From assembly GCA_023846275.1 (NCBI GenBank), contig CM043877.1:13127107-13191106 (forward strand): a stretch of DNA of 64,000 nt, written 5' to 3'. Both the position numbers and the translations under genes were made by a program. The notes under the pieces were generated by a model, which did not search any database, was not told the DNA's origin, and worked only from the letters and a program-made list of their open reading frames with translations. Source of the DNA: Vanilla planifolia. Lineage: Eukaryota > Streptophyta > Magnoliopsida > Asparagales > Orchidaceae. Each line of letters opens with the position of its first letter. The stretch's first letter is position 1. Positions 41,101 to 53,900 of the stretch are shown here, piece after piece.

Positions 41101-44100
41101 ATGCAAGACCATCCAAAAACAATACCTCATCCATCACAAGTTGCTTATAAGTATGAAGAAACTTAACCATGAAAGTGTGGGCCATCTAAAGTTTGATAAT
41201 GTCATTATAATTACCTATAAAGGGAATTACATGGAGGTCCAACTGCCTACCAAGCAATTTATTCACATCTCTAAAGGTGTACCTCATTTGCTCAACAATT
41301 TCAAAATAAAACTTTATTCATTGAGAAGCTGAAGTGAGGATGGATGGGTGAGGAGAAAAACTTACCTAGCTCAACAAGACCAGCATCCTTGCAACAATGT
41401 TTTGGGATAATGAAACCCACAATCTATAATGTTAGTAACTCATGATCCCTTTGAACCATTGACATCCTTTCTTGAAATGCCTTCGATGGGCAAAATGAAA
41501 ACTAGCATACCTAATTACAAAAGCAATGCTACTATCAAACCTTGATGATAGTCCACAACACACAAATACACATCCCATAGGCTAGTAAATTCCACTAACC
41601 CCATCATTGTTGTCCCCATAGCACACCATACAATGCATATTCCCGCTTCCTACACCATCAACACTATCCATGTGCGAGCATCCTCACACTACAATAACTC
41701 CCTACATGAATGCTACATTAAAGAATTTGTCATAATAACTTCCTAATCAACATTGGTGCTTTATACAACAATAACAGATGCAAAGCCACATACACAATAG
41801 CAACGCCTAATTAGCCACTACCATGGAACCACCTCTCAAAATCATATCATGATCTTCTATTCTCACAAAATATAGAATAATGCAATCAAAGTCTAGAGAG
41901 CCCAACCTACTACATAGCTCAAAAGGTAACCAATGGAAAAGAGTTATAGTCTACTAATCAAATCATTTCCAAATCAAGTAATGGCTCTAGTGACACAATT
42001 TATCACCAATCACATAATCCATGGGTCGAGGCTAGGAAATGAAGTCTAAGAACAAATCTTTATAGCCACATCAACTTATCTAACACCTACCAAAAACTCC
42101 TTAATGATCATTAGAAGGCCTAGCTTGAATAACCACTTCAACAAACAAATTCCTTCTTTGAACTAATCAAGTTGCAAAGGCAAATCTCATGAGTACATCT
42201 TTTCAAATAATTGGAGCACACAACTTATTGTCCTTATGACCAATGCCTACAACAAAGGTCAATAGCTCATTTCCACAATCACTTGGCATACACAACCTAT
42301 TGTGTAGACTACTAGACCCTCATTAAGAACATTCTCTTATCGTGTTAGGTAAAGGAATGCTGTCAACAACTCCATGGTTTATTTGAGAATTCATATTCAA
42401 GGAAAAATAGACGCTTTTTTTACTCTACAGCATCTTCAACTACCATACATTCAATCAAATCTTCCACATTACCCGCAGAATTAGCATCAAATAGCATTCT
42501 TGTCGAACAACCAAAATGATCAAAAAAATTGGCAAAATAAACAGTACCCACTACAAGTCATCCAGCACCTCATGCCTCATTGGAGCTAGAAGATTGCTCG
42601 TCCTCCGTAGCATGTAGTCCTTACCACCTCCAACCACAATCTATTGTTGATTGGTTGCAAACAACAAAGGGCCATGCCCTCCCTTAGTTTCTATCATTGT
42701 GCAAACCCTAGCAGAGCTTTTGCAGAGAAGCCAACTCGTACACTAGGTCAACAACACTAGCTTTAGTGAAGGCCAAGGATGGTGAAGAGACGAGCATGAG
42801 ACCGCTAAGAGAGCAAGCAGGTTGCATCCACAGGGAGGGGGGGTTCATGCCAAAAAATCTTCAAGGAAATATCATATCTTCACAAGAAAGAAATGATGCA
42901 ACTTTATCAATTGAATTACAAAAGGTTATTAAATAGCCAATAGCCAAGCAGTGTGATAAGAAGTAAAATGCCAAAACTATTACTAAAGAAAATAAAAAAA
43001 ATTACAATGTTAAGCTAAAATGTTTGTGTACGACAAGAAAGATTTTGTAAACTTTGGTAGATAGATATTCATGCTTGGAACATTGGTAGCAAAAGAAAAC
43101 TATTTTGCTTTCATTTAAAGTGTATCTACCATTACATACATGAGCATTGATTTACCATTCGTTGATTCTAACTATTAAAACATTTTAAGTCTACAAGTTT
43201 CACCTAAAGTATTGACCCACATCTATAGTGATCTAACCATGATGCTCAACCTTCAAAGAATATATGCATTGATAGGATAAGAGTGCTTGAATCCACTCTT
43301 AAATCAAGACAATCATATTATTCCCAAGTATCACAATTTCGAGCACATCATTGAATTTAATGCACTTATCTTTAAATTGTCATAAACTGAATCTACACCC
43401 TTTAACCTTGCCATAAAATAGGTCATTTAAAGGATATGGTCCTAGAAAAAAAAATTTAGTGTTTCCAATGACAGCTATGCTTCACATGTAAAATTCTCCT
43501 CATCACATATTAAATGTCAGATATATTTCACAATAAGAAAATTAGTTCAAATCCATCTAACATTAACTTAAAACCAATTTCTATATATATTCATCAAACT
43601 AAGCTACCCTTTCATTGATCTATGTTGCCAATGATTCATCTACTCAAATAACAATTAATATATCATACAAGAAACCATGGGCATTCTTTTTTTCTCAAGA
43701 ACATATGTTGTTACTAGATTCAACAAGACCTAACTCAAGGTGTAGTAAACTGGAATGAAGTATGAAAAATGTACTTGCTTAGCCTCATATTCTAAACAGT
43801 TACATTAACATGAACTATTGAAAGTATGAACCTTAACGGTTATATTTTTGTCCAATTTCTTTTCCATTTGCTGGATTAAAGGTCGACCATGTCCTAATTT
43901 GAAAAGGAAATTAATACAAAAAGAAAATGATGTGTGCCTAGGAGAACAAGATAATTCTTTGCAAGGCAAATAGAATTTCTCATAATGGAGACTGCTAAGA
44001 GTTGAAATGATACGTTACCTGCAGATCCCCGCCTACAAATACGTGAAAATGTTTCTCCAACGAAGAAGAGTCCCCAATCATGAGTAGTAGAATCACAAAC

Positions 44101-47100
44101 ACTGCCGTACAATTCTAAAGCCCTTTGTTCTAATCCATCAAGAAGTTGGATGACAATATGTCGGAAGAAAGAGCTTAACAAATTAGTCAGGGAAAAGCTT
44201 CACAGAAAAAACATAAGACAACAACTAAAACATTATAACTGGAGTTATAGTTTATGATGGAGCATTGAGCTAAAACTTTACCTAGGACAAAAGGGACAAC
44301 AAATGACAACTTCAACTTTGAGAAGTCACAGAGTGAACAAATATTATAAAAAAACATGCTTGCTGCATTTTCCTAATTTGAAATCAATAAAGGCAAAAGT
44401 GGGATGGTGGGGGGGGGGGGGGAGGGGGGGAAGTTGGAAGCTACAGATAATCAATAAGTAAGAAATCATGCCCTACAAAAAAAAATTTAATCTTGAGACC
44501 TTTCACACACGAGGGAACCACCTACTATTTGAAAACCTAAAAACAACTTCAAAGCATATTTCTACATGTTTCAATGTGAAGCTTTTTCAAATTGTTTTAA
44601 GGAAAAAGATAAATTCTTAAATGTGGTGAAGATAACCAAACTCCTCTTAGGCTCCTATTAAGAGAAGCTCTTCTTCTCATTTTCCTTTATAAAAATTTCA
44701 TTTCTTAACTCGTATATGTGACGAAATAGAGAGGTCCCCAATCATGCCAAATACTCATACATTTACTAGCATATGGAAACGAACTGTAGATAGGTTATTT
44801 GGCCATGTGATAGAGGCATAATATGCTTCATTCAACAACAAAACTATAGAATAGCATCAAAGAAATATCAAATAGAAACTTAATTATGGAAATGGAAGCA
44901 TGGAATTTTGAAAAGCATGCATAGAAACATCTCCATGCAACCATGAAATTCAAATTCAGATCAAGATCTAAGCCAGGGAATTCAAAATTCCAGCTACTTA
45001 CTTAAACATGACAAAACCGAAATATACATAGGCATGTGAATCGCATCAGACGTTTAAATCTAGAAAAATCTATTGCATTCCTTCTCAGCATGAGTTAAAC
45101 ACATTGTTCAGTCCATATTCACAAACCATAACCTCTATATAGCTACCAATATTTACCATTTCAAGGATAGCATCGCGGAACTGTACAAGATAGGTGGAAA
45201 TACAAAACCAACTATCACAAAAAAGTCCCAGAGAGCAATAATTTCTTATTCAAAAAGAAAAAGATACAAAGCAACTAAAAAAGATGTATTAAAATTTATC
45301 TGAAACCCCAGGAGTCAAAAATAAGTTTAGACTAGATATTATCCTAAAGTTACCATAAAGATTAAAATATCCTTCGAAAAACTGTTGGGTCCCGATAAGC
45401 CTTGAAAAAATGGAGTTAACCATGGAAAAAACCCATTAACATTCTTATAAAATCAACCAGAACAAAAGCACCAAATATATCCAAAACACCATGACACCAT
45501 GTCATGGCACAAAAGAAGACAAGGATACCACGATGATAGCAAAGGTGTAGCTTCCAAGCTTGCTTTGTCTGGAATAGAAGCCAAAACTTGTGCCACCCTT
45601 GATATGTTAATAGATATGTTTGCTTTCACCAATTCATCATCTTTTTCACCAGATGTATACGTTCGTGCAATTTCCACAACCATACAATGCACCCCTTCAT
45701 TTTCAAGCAAGCAGAGGACCAATAGCCTAATAAAAGTTTAACAACCAAACTTTATTTGCACAGAAAGTGAAATTAAAAAATATCCTATAATATACATATG
45801 CTTAGAAAGGTGTATAACACAATGAAAAGAATGAAAGGTAAGTACAACAAAATTTTAGGCAAAATGTAGCGAGAAAGGCTAGCCAAATATAGGGATACAT
45901 AGGTACATGCAAGGCAAGACCTGTGAGGACACTTTTCTCTAAGCACTTCCTCCTTTCACAAAATCATTTTTTTTTCCTCTTTTCTCCCATAGAGATCAAT
46001 CCAATAGGAGATTCATATCTAAGTTCTTGTGATCTAACCTAAAGAAGATCAAATGCTACAGTGAAAACTAGAAATCGGACCAACCCAATCCAAGAACTCT
46101 CTCTCTTTGAATATAGCTAGAATCAAGCTAAGATCATTGAGGAAATGCCAAGTGAATTGAGAATGTGAGGAATCCATGTGTGAACATAAATATTTAATCA
46201 AGAGCACATGGACAACAAGAATCAAGCATCAACTAAGATGTAGGTCCAATATAGAAGCTAAAAGCACCGAGGCATGCCTAATTACAAGTAAATTCTAGCC
46301 TACTTGTTGTGAACCCCTTTGAGCCCCAAAAAAATTATCCAAGGCTTTTTTACTAACCTCACTTGCAATTCACTAGAGTTTAAGTGGTGTAGAACAAAGT
46401 GGAATGCTATGTCGAGTGGATTACATTACACTTTAAACTTATGATACGCCAAATGAAATTGTCAAAAATTAATTGAAAGAACGAGTCACTTTATGCACTC
46501 ATAAAGCACTCGATACAAACCAATTTAAAGTTAAACAAAAAAACATAATCATCAGTTTATTTAAAAAACTCGTCAAGGAATAAGACCATTAACCTTCAAA
46601 AACGAAATGACAAACAATGGTCAAAGAAAACTAGAATCACATAGTGCAAAACCAAGCAAGAAAAAACTAAAAAGAAACAAGGACAAAAATGACACAAAAT
46701 CACATGAAAGAGAAGAAAATTCAATTATTGCTACAATCGTTAGTGGTGATTTCTTGGTCGTTTGGGACATTTTCAAGAGACTATTTGAGGCAATATCTTA
46801 ACTTTCCTAGGCAATTTTTGACAACCATGCGAGACATTTCTTAGTCATCTGAGGTAGATAATGCATTAAGAATAACCCAAGAACTGAGAAGAAACAAAGA
46901 AAAAATAGAGCAAAGGAATCGTTGAGATAATGGAACATCGAAAACAAAAAGTCCGTGTAGAGCCAGAGAGAGTAAAGATTTGGGAGATAATGATGAAGAG
47001 TGGAGGTAACAAAAGCGGTAATCAATGGTGCCCACTAAAGCATCAATGATAAGTATTAATGAACTCTCTCCCCTTAATCCTTACCGCTCATGAAGACTTG

Positions 47101-50026
47101 CCACCCTCTCAACCAATAACCTCTTGCATTTATAATGACTTAAACGAACTTGGAGACCTTATTACCACAATAGATAGGTTTGATTTCAAAATAAAATGTT
47201 CTAACATAAACAAACCTCACTAGATATATAAATAGAGCCCTTTTACTTGATAGGTCTAAAGGTTCACTCCTTAATAATCTCGAAAAAAACACGACAAATC
47301 TGAGATAAATTAAAAAAGAAAGCAAACTCTATAGCTAGCAAAATATTCTTAATAACAATGACCCGAGGCATTTAGTTAGATGCATAATACAAAAACAAGA
47401 GATTATCCGATGAGTCAAATTAATGTGCTTAAGAAAATTTTCAATAAGGTCCAATCTGTAACTAACAATTGCACCTTGTTGACAACTAAAAACAAAAACT
47501 AATGAAGCTAGAACTTGAACTAAAGCTGAAATTGAAGTCAAAATTAAAACTAGATCTAAAGAATTAGAATTAAACAAACGAACTAATCTGAGATTGCCTT
47601 ACTCATTGAGCTAAAAGAAGGTCATTTAGGCATGACTCTTCGTGTTAGCCACATTTAGTGCTCCATCTCATTGGTCTTAGATCTTCTTTGTGTCTTAATT
47701 GTTAAGTGGCCAAGTAAAAAATCAGCCATGAAAATCCCTACACACACACCCTATAGTCACCCCCCCCCCCCCCCCCCCCCACAACAATGAACAAACAAAA
47801 TCAAGTAGGCAATTAGATTACATGAAAGACCAATATTTTCATTATAGATCAATTATGTAATTTGAGGGCTACTTTTAGAGACAAATGAGGCAAAATATTT
47901 CCAAAAAAAAATCATAACTAAAACCCCTTCTACATAGTCAATTAAGTATTGATTGGGGTGGAATCATCACCTAGTCTTAAGTTCCATGGCCTTCAAAAGC
48001 TGGTTAGTGTAGAGGATTGAGATGGCTATAGCTTTTCTTAATAAAAAAGAGACTATCCCTTGGCCTAGCTATTAAAAAAATGAATTGACTCAGCTTTGAC
48101 AAGACCAAAATAGTCTCTGAAATGATAAGGGAACATGCAAGTGATCCCTCCCTTCACTCATATCCAACCTCCTTTCTATTTGTGGATGAGGTGGGAGGAA
48201 ATAAAATACCCACATGTGCCTCTTGTTCTCTTAGCCCTAGATCTCCCATTACCTCCCTCTCTAACAGCCCTCTTCTCCCTCATGAAATCCCAAGCCACCT
48301 CTTACATCTCCTTCATCTCTATATGCTAGTTTCATTTCTCTCCAAAACTCTAGCCATCAACAATACCACTACAAGGGAACCATGTTCTCCTTTTTCTTGT
48401 ACATTGCTCAATTACATATTATAGAGTATGAGCTTGAGAGAGAGTTTATTAGCACCGAACTCCTTTGATCGGTAACCAACACTCTCTCCTATGATCAATT
48501 TCTTAATTCAACTTCATGAGCAAATTGCCATCACAAGAGTATTAATAATGTATTATCTTCTAGAATGGGGTATGAGATAACTTATGTTGTTCGAGTTAAT
48601 TATATTGTTATCGTCAAACCTTATTTTATGATCATATTACATTATTCTGGATATAATATCATGTTCCTATTAAATATACAAAATATAATTTCCCTTTTGT
48701 AGGCATACACATATATGCCTATATGCATGTATTTATATTATTATTTTTACATAAATAATGTTAAATGACTTATCTTAATTCTTAACTTTTATCATATGAG
48801 TTGAGATTAAGTTCTTTTTATAATACCCAAGTTATCAAGATATATTGCCTTCTAGACTTGGGGTGTGACACCTACTTTGAAAGCTCTCCATGAAAGCTTC
48901 TTATGGGTTGCCTTCTTCATCCTAAAAAGTGTGCTCGATTCCATCCTTTGTTAGCTTCAATTCTAGCTTATAATTCAATAATAAACTTTCAAGAGCTCTC
49001 AAGACAAAAGCCAAGATTATCCTTCAATCACCATAATCTCCTCTATCCCTTTAAGAGAAGAGAACAATAGCAACAAGCTCAAAAGGCATGCATACAAGAA
49101 ATAAGAGAGGAGACTAGCTAGAACCAAAACAATTAAAGTCAGTTTGATCCCATAATGTTCTCCTTAAAGGCATCCAAGCAAATGTGTCAATTGAACTTAA
49201 GGCATCAAAGAGCTGCCAAGATTACAATATGCAACAGCAAAAAGAACCTGAGGCTTGAAAAAGGTGATATGGACAGCCACCACCCACTTGCAAATTCAAT
49301 ATAAGACTAGGGAGATTTTAGGTCGCTATAATTCAAGGTGATACTTCTCATGTTCCCTCCACAACTCCAAGCCATTAATGGATCCTTAATAAGGCCAACA
49401 AATGGGTCTCCAAACAGCAATAAGCATGACCATGAACAAGGATTCAATGAATTGTTAGGACCAACTGCTCTTCTCAACTCCATCACAAAAATGTTTAAGA
49501 AATCATGAAGGCCAAATGAAAGGGCAGTAAGTTAGAACTACTTCGAAGTTCTGTACAGATACCAAGGAACCTCTATACAGCAACTTAGAAGTTCAAGAAA
49601 TTGCTACATCAAGAAGCTCAAAGCACAAATAAAGCAAGAACAAGTCAGCTAAATCTAACCAAGTTATGCTTAATTCAACAACTAGTTTCAATGCCATCCA
49701 CGAGTCCAAGGCCATGAAGGGCCATATGATAATCCCAAAGAACCATATTCCTGCAGAAAAAGAGGTCAAGAAGGATAAGGTGGTGAGGGCGTCCATTTAC
49801 TTTTCAAGGAAACCAAATCAATACCTATTCAACCGTTAGTTCCAAGAGACCATAGGCAATCAAGGTATGGCTTCCCAACAGCTGGAGAACATCAAAACAA
49901 GAAAGAAAACGTTTCCTCAATTAGTACAAACAAAGTTTTGATGAGTTAAACTAGATGCTAACCTGCTTAAACCAGTCAACAAACACCAAAACAAATGGTG
50001 TTAAAAAGGAGTGACGTAAAATCACT

Positions 50027-50101
<75 letters not shown>

Positions 50102-50867
50102 GTGTTTGATTATCATGCATGTTTGTGTTTCCAAGGTGGTCAAAGGCAGATACAATCTAATTGGAAACTATGATAGACCCTAACCAATTACTTTCCTTGG
50201 TTACACCAACCATAAGCCCCAATCTAATAAGTTAATTCAGCAATGTTTCCTAAAAGTTTTCCTTTCCCATTGTAATAACAGCATACCATTACTTTAAAAA
50301 AAAGGAAACTTTTGCAAATTTCAGTTGCATACGGTTCCTCTTTTCAATGTTTCACTATGATATTTTTTGACAACTATTCACCATCTTCCTATCATGTTTG
50401 GATACCTTGATAAACTTTAAGGTCTACTGCATATGGCAGCAGTTAAAACTGGCTCTCAAACCCCTCCAAATAAATTCCCTTGACCCTTCTTTAATTTTCT
50501 CTATCCCATCCTTCAAATCATCTCTCCCACTGACCTTCCCACCAATGTTCTTTCTAACCAAATTTTATTTAGCTATTTTTTCTTTATGAATAAAAAATGT
50601 ATTATATTTCTGGTATACTAATTGATAATTTTTATATTAAAGAAGAACACTTTCAAAAAAAAAAAACACAATTTAGGTTACTCATGCCACATCTTGGTTA
50701 AAATTTATCAAACTCATTATTTTAGCAAAAGTTAGATGCATAAACTGATTACGTATCTTTCCAATTATTAAATCAGTCACAATGAGAATAATTAGTATTG
50801 TGTCCTCACCAACAAAAATTATGAACTCTAAACACATTCAAGTCAAAAAGTAAAAATAACAAAGATT

Positions 50868-50905
<38 letters not shown>

Positions 50906-53900
50906 CAATTGAATGAGTTGAAATTCATGTGAAATTGGCCCAAGAAAAGTTATGAACTATGTAGAACATTCAAGTCAAAACAAAAAAAAACAGACATTAC
51001 ATAGATCAATTGAATGAGTTGGAACTCATGGTGTTGATCTTGTCCTCACAAAAGGACATATAAGATTCAAATTCTAGCATAATCCTCAATCATTAACATA
51101 TACAAAAAAAAAATGATTGCATATATCAAATCCACAGCATCAAAAAACATATTTCACCAACAAGGAACTACACACAGTTAAGCAAAAACATGATTTTCAA
51201 TAATCACATATATGATATAATAGTTTTCAATTAACTCCATGACATATCATCATTCAACTCAGTGCTTCTTATAAGTGTCATGCTAAAAACAGAATCTACG
51301 TGGTAGACTACATTTACAACAGTTCAGTGCATTGGTCACGAGCCAAATTTTGCAGAATCCATGAGATTACAAGACATGAAGTTATTTGTTCACCATTTGA
51401 AAAGAATTTATCAAAGCTGATCATGGACGAGTCCTTACAAAGCTCAGAAATTTAACCATCATGAGATTTTTCACTTCAAACTGTTAATTGATCAAGATCA
51501 TTAGCGTGTGGAAGCATCTTGACATTTTTTCAAAAATTCAGCTATCAGATAAGAAATTAAGAAATAAAAACAGAATGATTCTACAAATAGCGATCGACAT
51601 TCCAAAACAGTTTGGATCCACTATAAATTAACAGAGCAAAAGCTTTAAGCACAAAGCAGATTGTTAAAAGTTAAAACCCAAGTTACACACCATGGAAATC
51701 CATGTTAGGTGCCAGAAGAATAATGTAAGCGAGGGTAAACTGCTATTTCAGTTCCAAACAACAGCATCTAGAGTAAAACATTTTTCAACCATATAAAAGA
51801 ATTAACCTATAACAGCAATGGATGCAAAACACTGTCTATGCATGAAGACAGAATAGCATGTAAAGATTTCAAAATAAAAGTTGGTAACCTTTCAGCATTT
51901 GAACGGATAGCACGTAGCATAGACTTATCAACAGTTCCACTTTGCTTGAGAGCAGGAACCAGGGCCTGAATAACTTCAGTTGTTGGTCCTTCTACAAAGA
52001 ATGAATCGTAAACTTTCTTGCACACTGGAGGGAAAGAACTTAACCAATTAGATGACACACCTGCAAATAGTAATGCATTTAATCAGTAAAGCATCCAAAA
52101 ATCAATCAGCATTTTTCTAATTTTGCAGAAAACCAAAAAACCAGATTACAAAATGCATTTTCGAGCACTTGGAACATCTTTATTTTCATAATTTTAAATA
52201 GACACAAATTCTCAGTACAAATAATGTTAAAAACACAGAAACGGATGTCTTGCTCCACAAAAAGAAAGAACTAGTGTTTGTATGCTGATACAATATGATT
52301 TCATCCAAATTTTGCCTGTATGCATGTAGAATAGCCCTAAAGGGGACTTAAAGCAAGCTTTCAACCTTAAAAACCAAACTCCTGAGTGAAAAAAAATATC
52401 AGCGACTTTAGAAAACCCCGATGGCTATTTTTCATTTTGAATCAAAATCCTTGATGTAGTTTTTGAAAAAACAAATCAATTGTAAAGATGCCACAAAAAA
52501 ATCAAGCTTGATTCTTAGCTATTTCAAAACTGCAATGAAGAGTGGATTAAAAGAACTTTATCAGTACGATGATCTTACTGATCAACATATAAGATTAAGA
52601 AATTGATCAAACATCAACTAAAAGGATAAGAATAATTGCACAACCAAACAAGGTTGCCAAGTCAAGTATATGCAAACGCTCACTGATCACATAAAAGATC
52701 AACTTAATTTGCTAGACCAAGCACAGAACTTCTCTCAAGTGTTCAAGGAATTGCACAAAAACTAAGAGATTATCATTGTAAAAACTCAATCCATTCAGTA
52801 TGGGTGTGCAAGAACAACACTTGTTCAACAGTAATTAAAGACCTAACCTAAGAAAAACTCATATTAAGAGTGCATAAATATCCCAACAACAATCTGAAAG
52901 TAGAATTTTTAAAACCACAAGGTTATTGCATGATTGGCTATGTAAATCATATGGGATACATTATCTTACAACAAATGTGTGATAATCTGTCTACCCTCAT
53001 CTCTTTCTGTCATTCATCAGTCAAACCAAGGAATAGATGATCATTTCTCTTCATAAATAACAATGTTGAACGTTGGCATCATTCAACAAAGATGATCCTA
53101 GAGCCTCATAAATTGGTATTTTAAAAGATGACTCATAAAATGGTTCAAGAGGATTATAAGATGAAGACTCAAAAGTATTCATTCATCTTATTCAAGATCC
53201 TTAGCATTCTTTTGTACTAGCCCTTGGTGCTACAATCATATGATCCCGTAATGGCATAACCAATCAAAGTCATGATCATTAACTTCTTCCCATAAAGTAA
53301 AACAATCTCCACCAAATCTAAGTTGATTCAACTATCACATCCGACGTTATCATTTCACAAAGGTGACCCATGATTCCATAATCATGTCATTCTCCAATCA
53401 AAAGATTTCCTCTTTAACCCTACTCTTCTAGCTAACCTCGAGATGTTGTCCCATCTAATCACATGTATGCCAACATATGTCTTAATGTGACTATTTCTTT
53501 CGAAATTTTCAAGGATTATTCTTTCAAGTTTTCTTTCTCTTTGAAAATCATTCTTTCCTCAAGGATCTCCCTTGAATCATTTCCTTGCCTCTAATGTACC
53601 TTGAGAGTTATTTTTGCCTCATGGCCATTTCTCAAGAGCTTTTCTTGTCTCGAAGGTAACCGCCGAAAGGTATTCTACCCTTTTGGGGGGGCTCAAGAAC
53701 AACTCTTTCCATAAGGGTGTACTTTGAGAGATCCTCTTGCATTGAGGGGATCGAAAATTTTCCATGACTCAAGAGTGTATCTTAAGAACTTATCTTTCCT
53801 TAAAGCTAACTCTCGAGACCTTTTGAGAACTTTTTATCCTCAATGGTGGTTGTGCAGTGCTCTTATTAGCATGACATAAGCTCCTTAGCATTGCATAGAT

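Larger units (their letters stand above)
31041..44018 (-). other. TELO2 intron 6 (13 kb, transposon-rich)
   Basis: 12,978 nt between exon 6 (GTAACG donor) and exon 7 (TTTCCAG acceptor). It holds a decayed gypsy element on the plus strand, a decayed LINE on the minus strand and a possible RNase H remnant. In the remaining stretches (31.0-32.1, 32.8-33.6, 39.1-40.3 and 42.9-44.0 kb) I see no readable coding sequence. Confidence 0.85.
45727..51888 (-). other. TELO2 intron 4
   Basis: 6.2 kb, GTTACC donor, ATTAG acceptor. It holds a C-tract, a TA microsatellite and a CA/TA compound repeat. A pyrimidine-rich open frame at 48122-48424 (plus) looks like low-complexity or LTR-type sequence rather than a gene. 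No transposon domain could be read. Confidence 0.8.

Noticed and set aside
48122..48424. Plus-strand open frame of 100 codons rich in Ser, Leu and Pro
   Set aside because: Pyrimidine-rich, low-complexity sequence without a known domain, inside an intron; probably repeat-derived.
49995..50183. Open frame of repeated Tyr-Ile
   Set aside because: It is the translation of a TA microsatellite.
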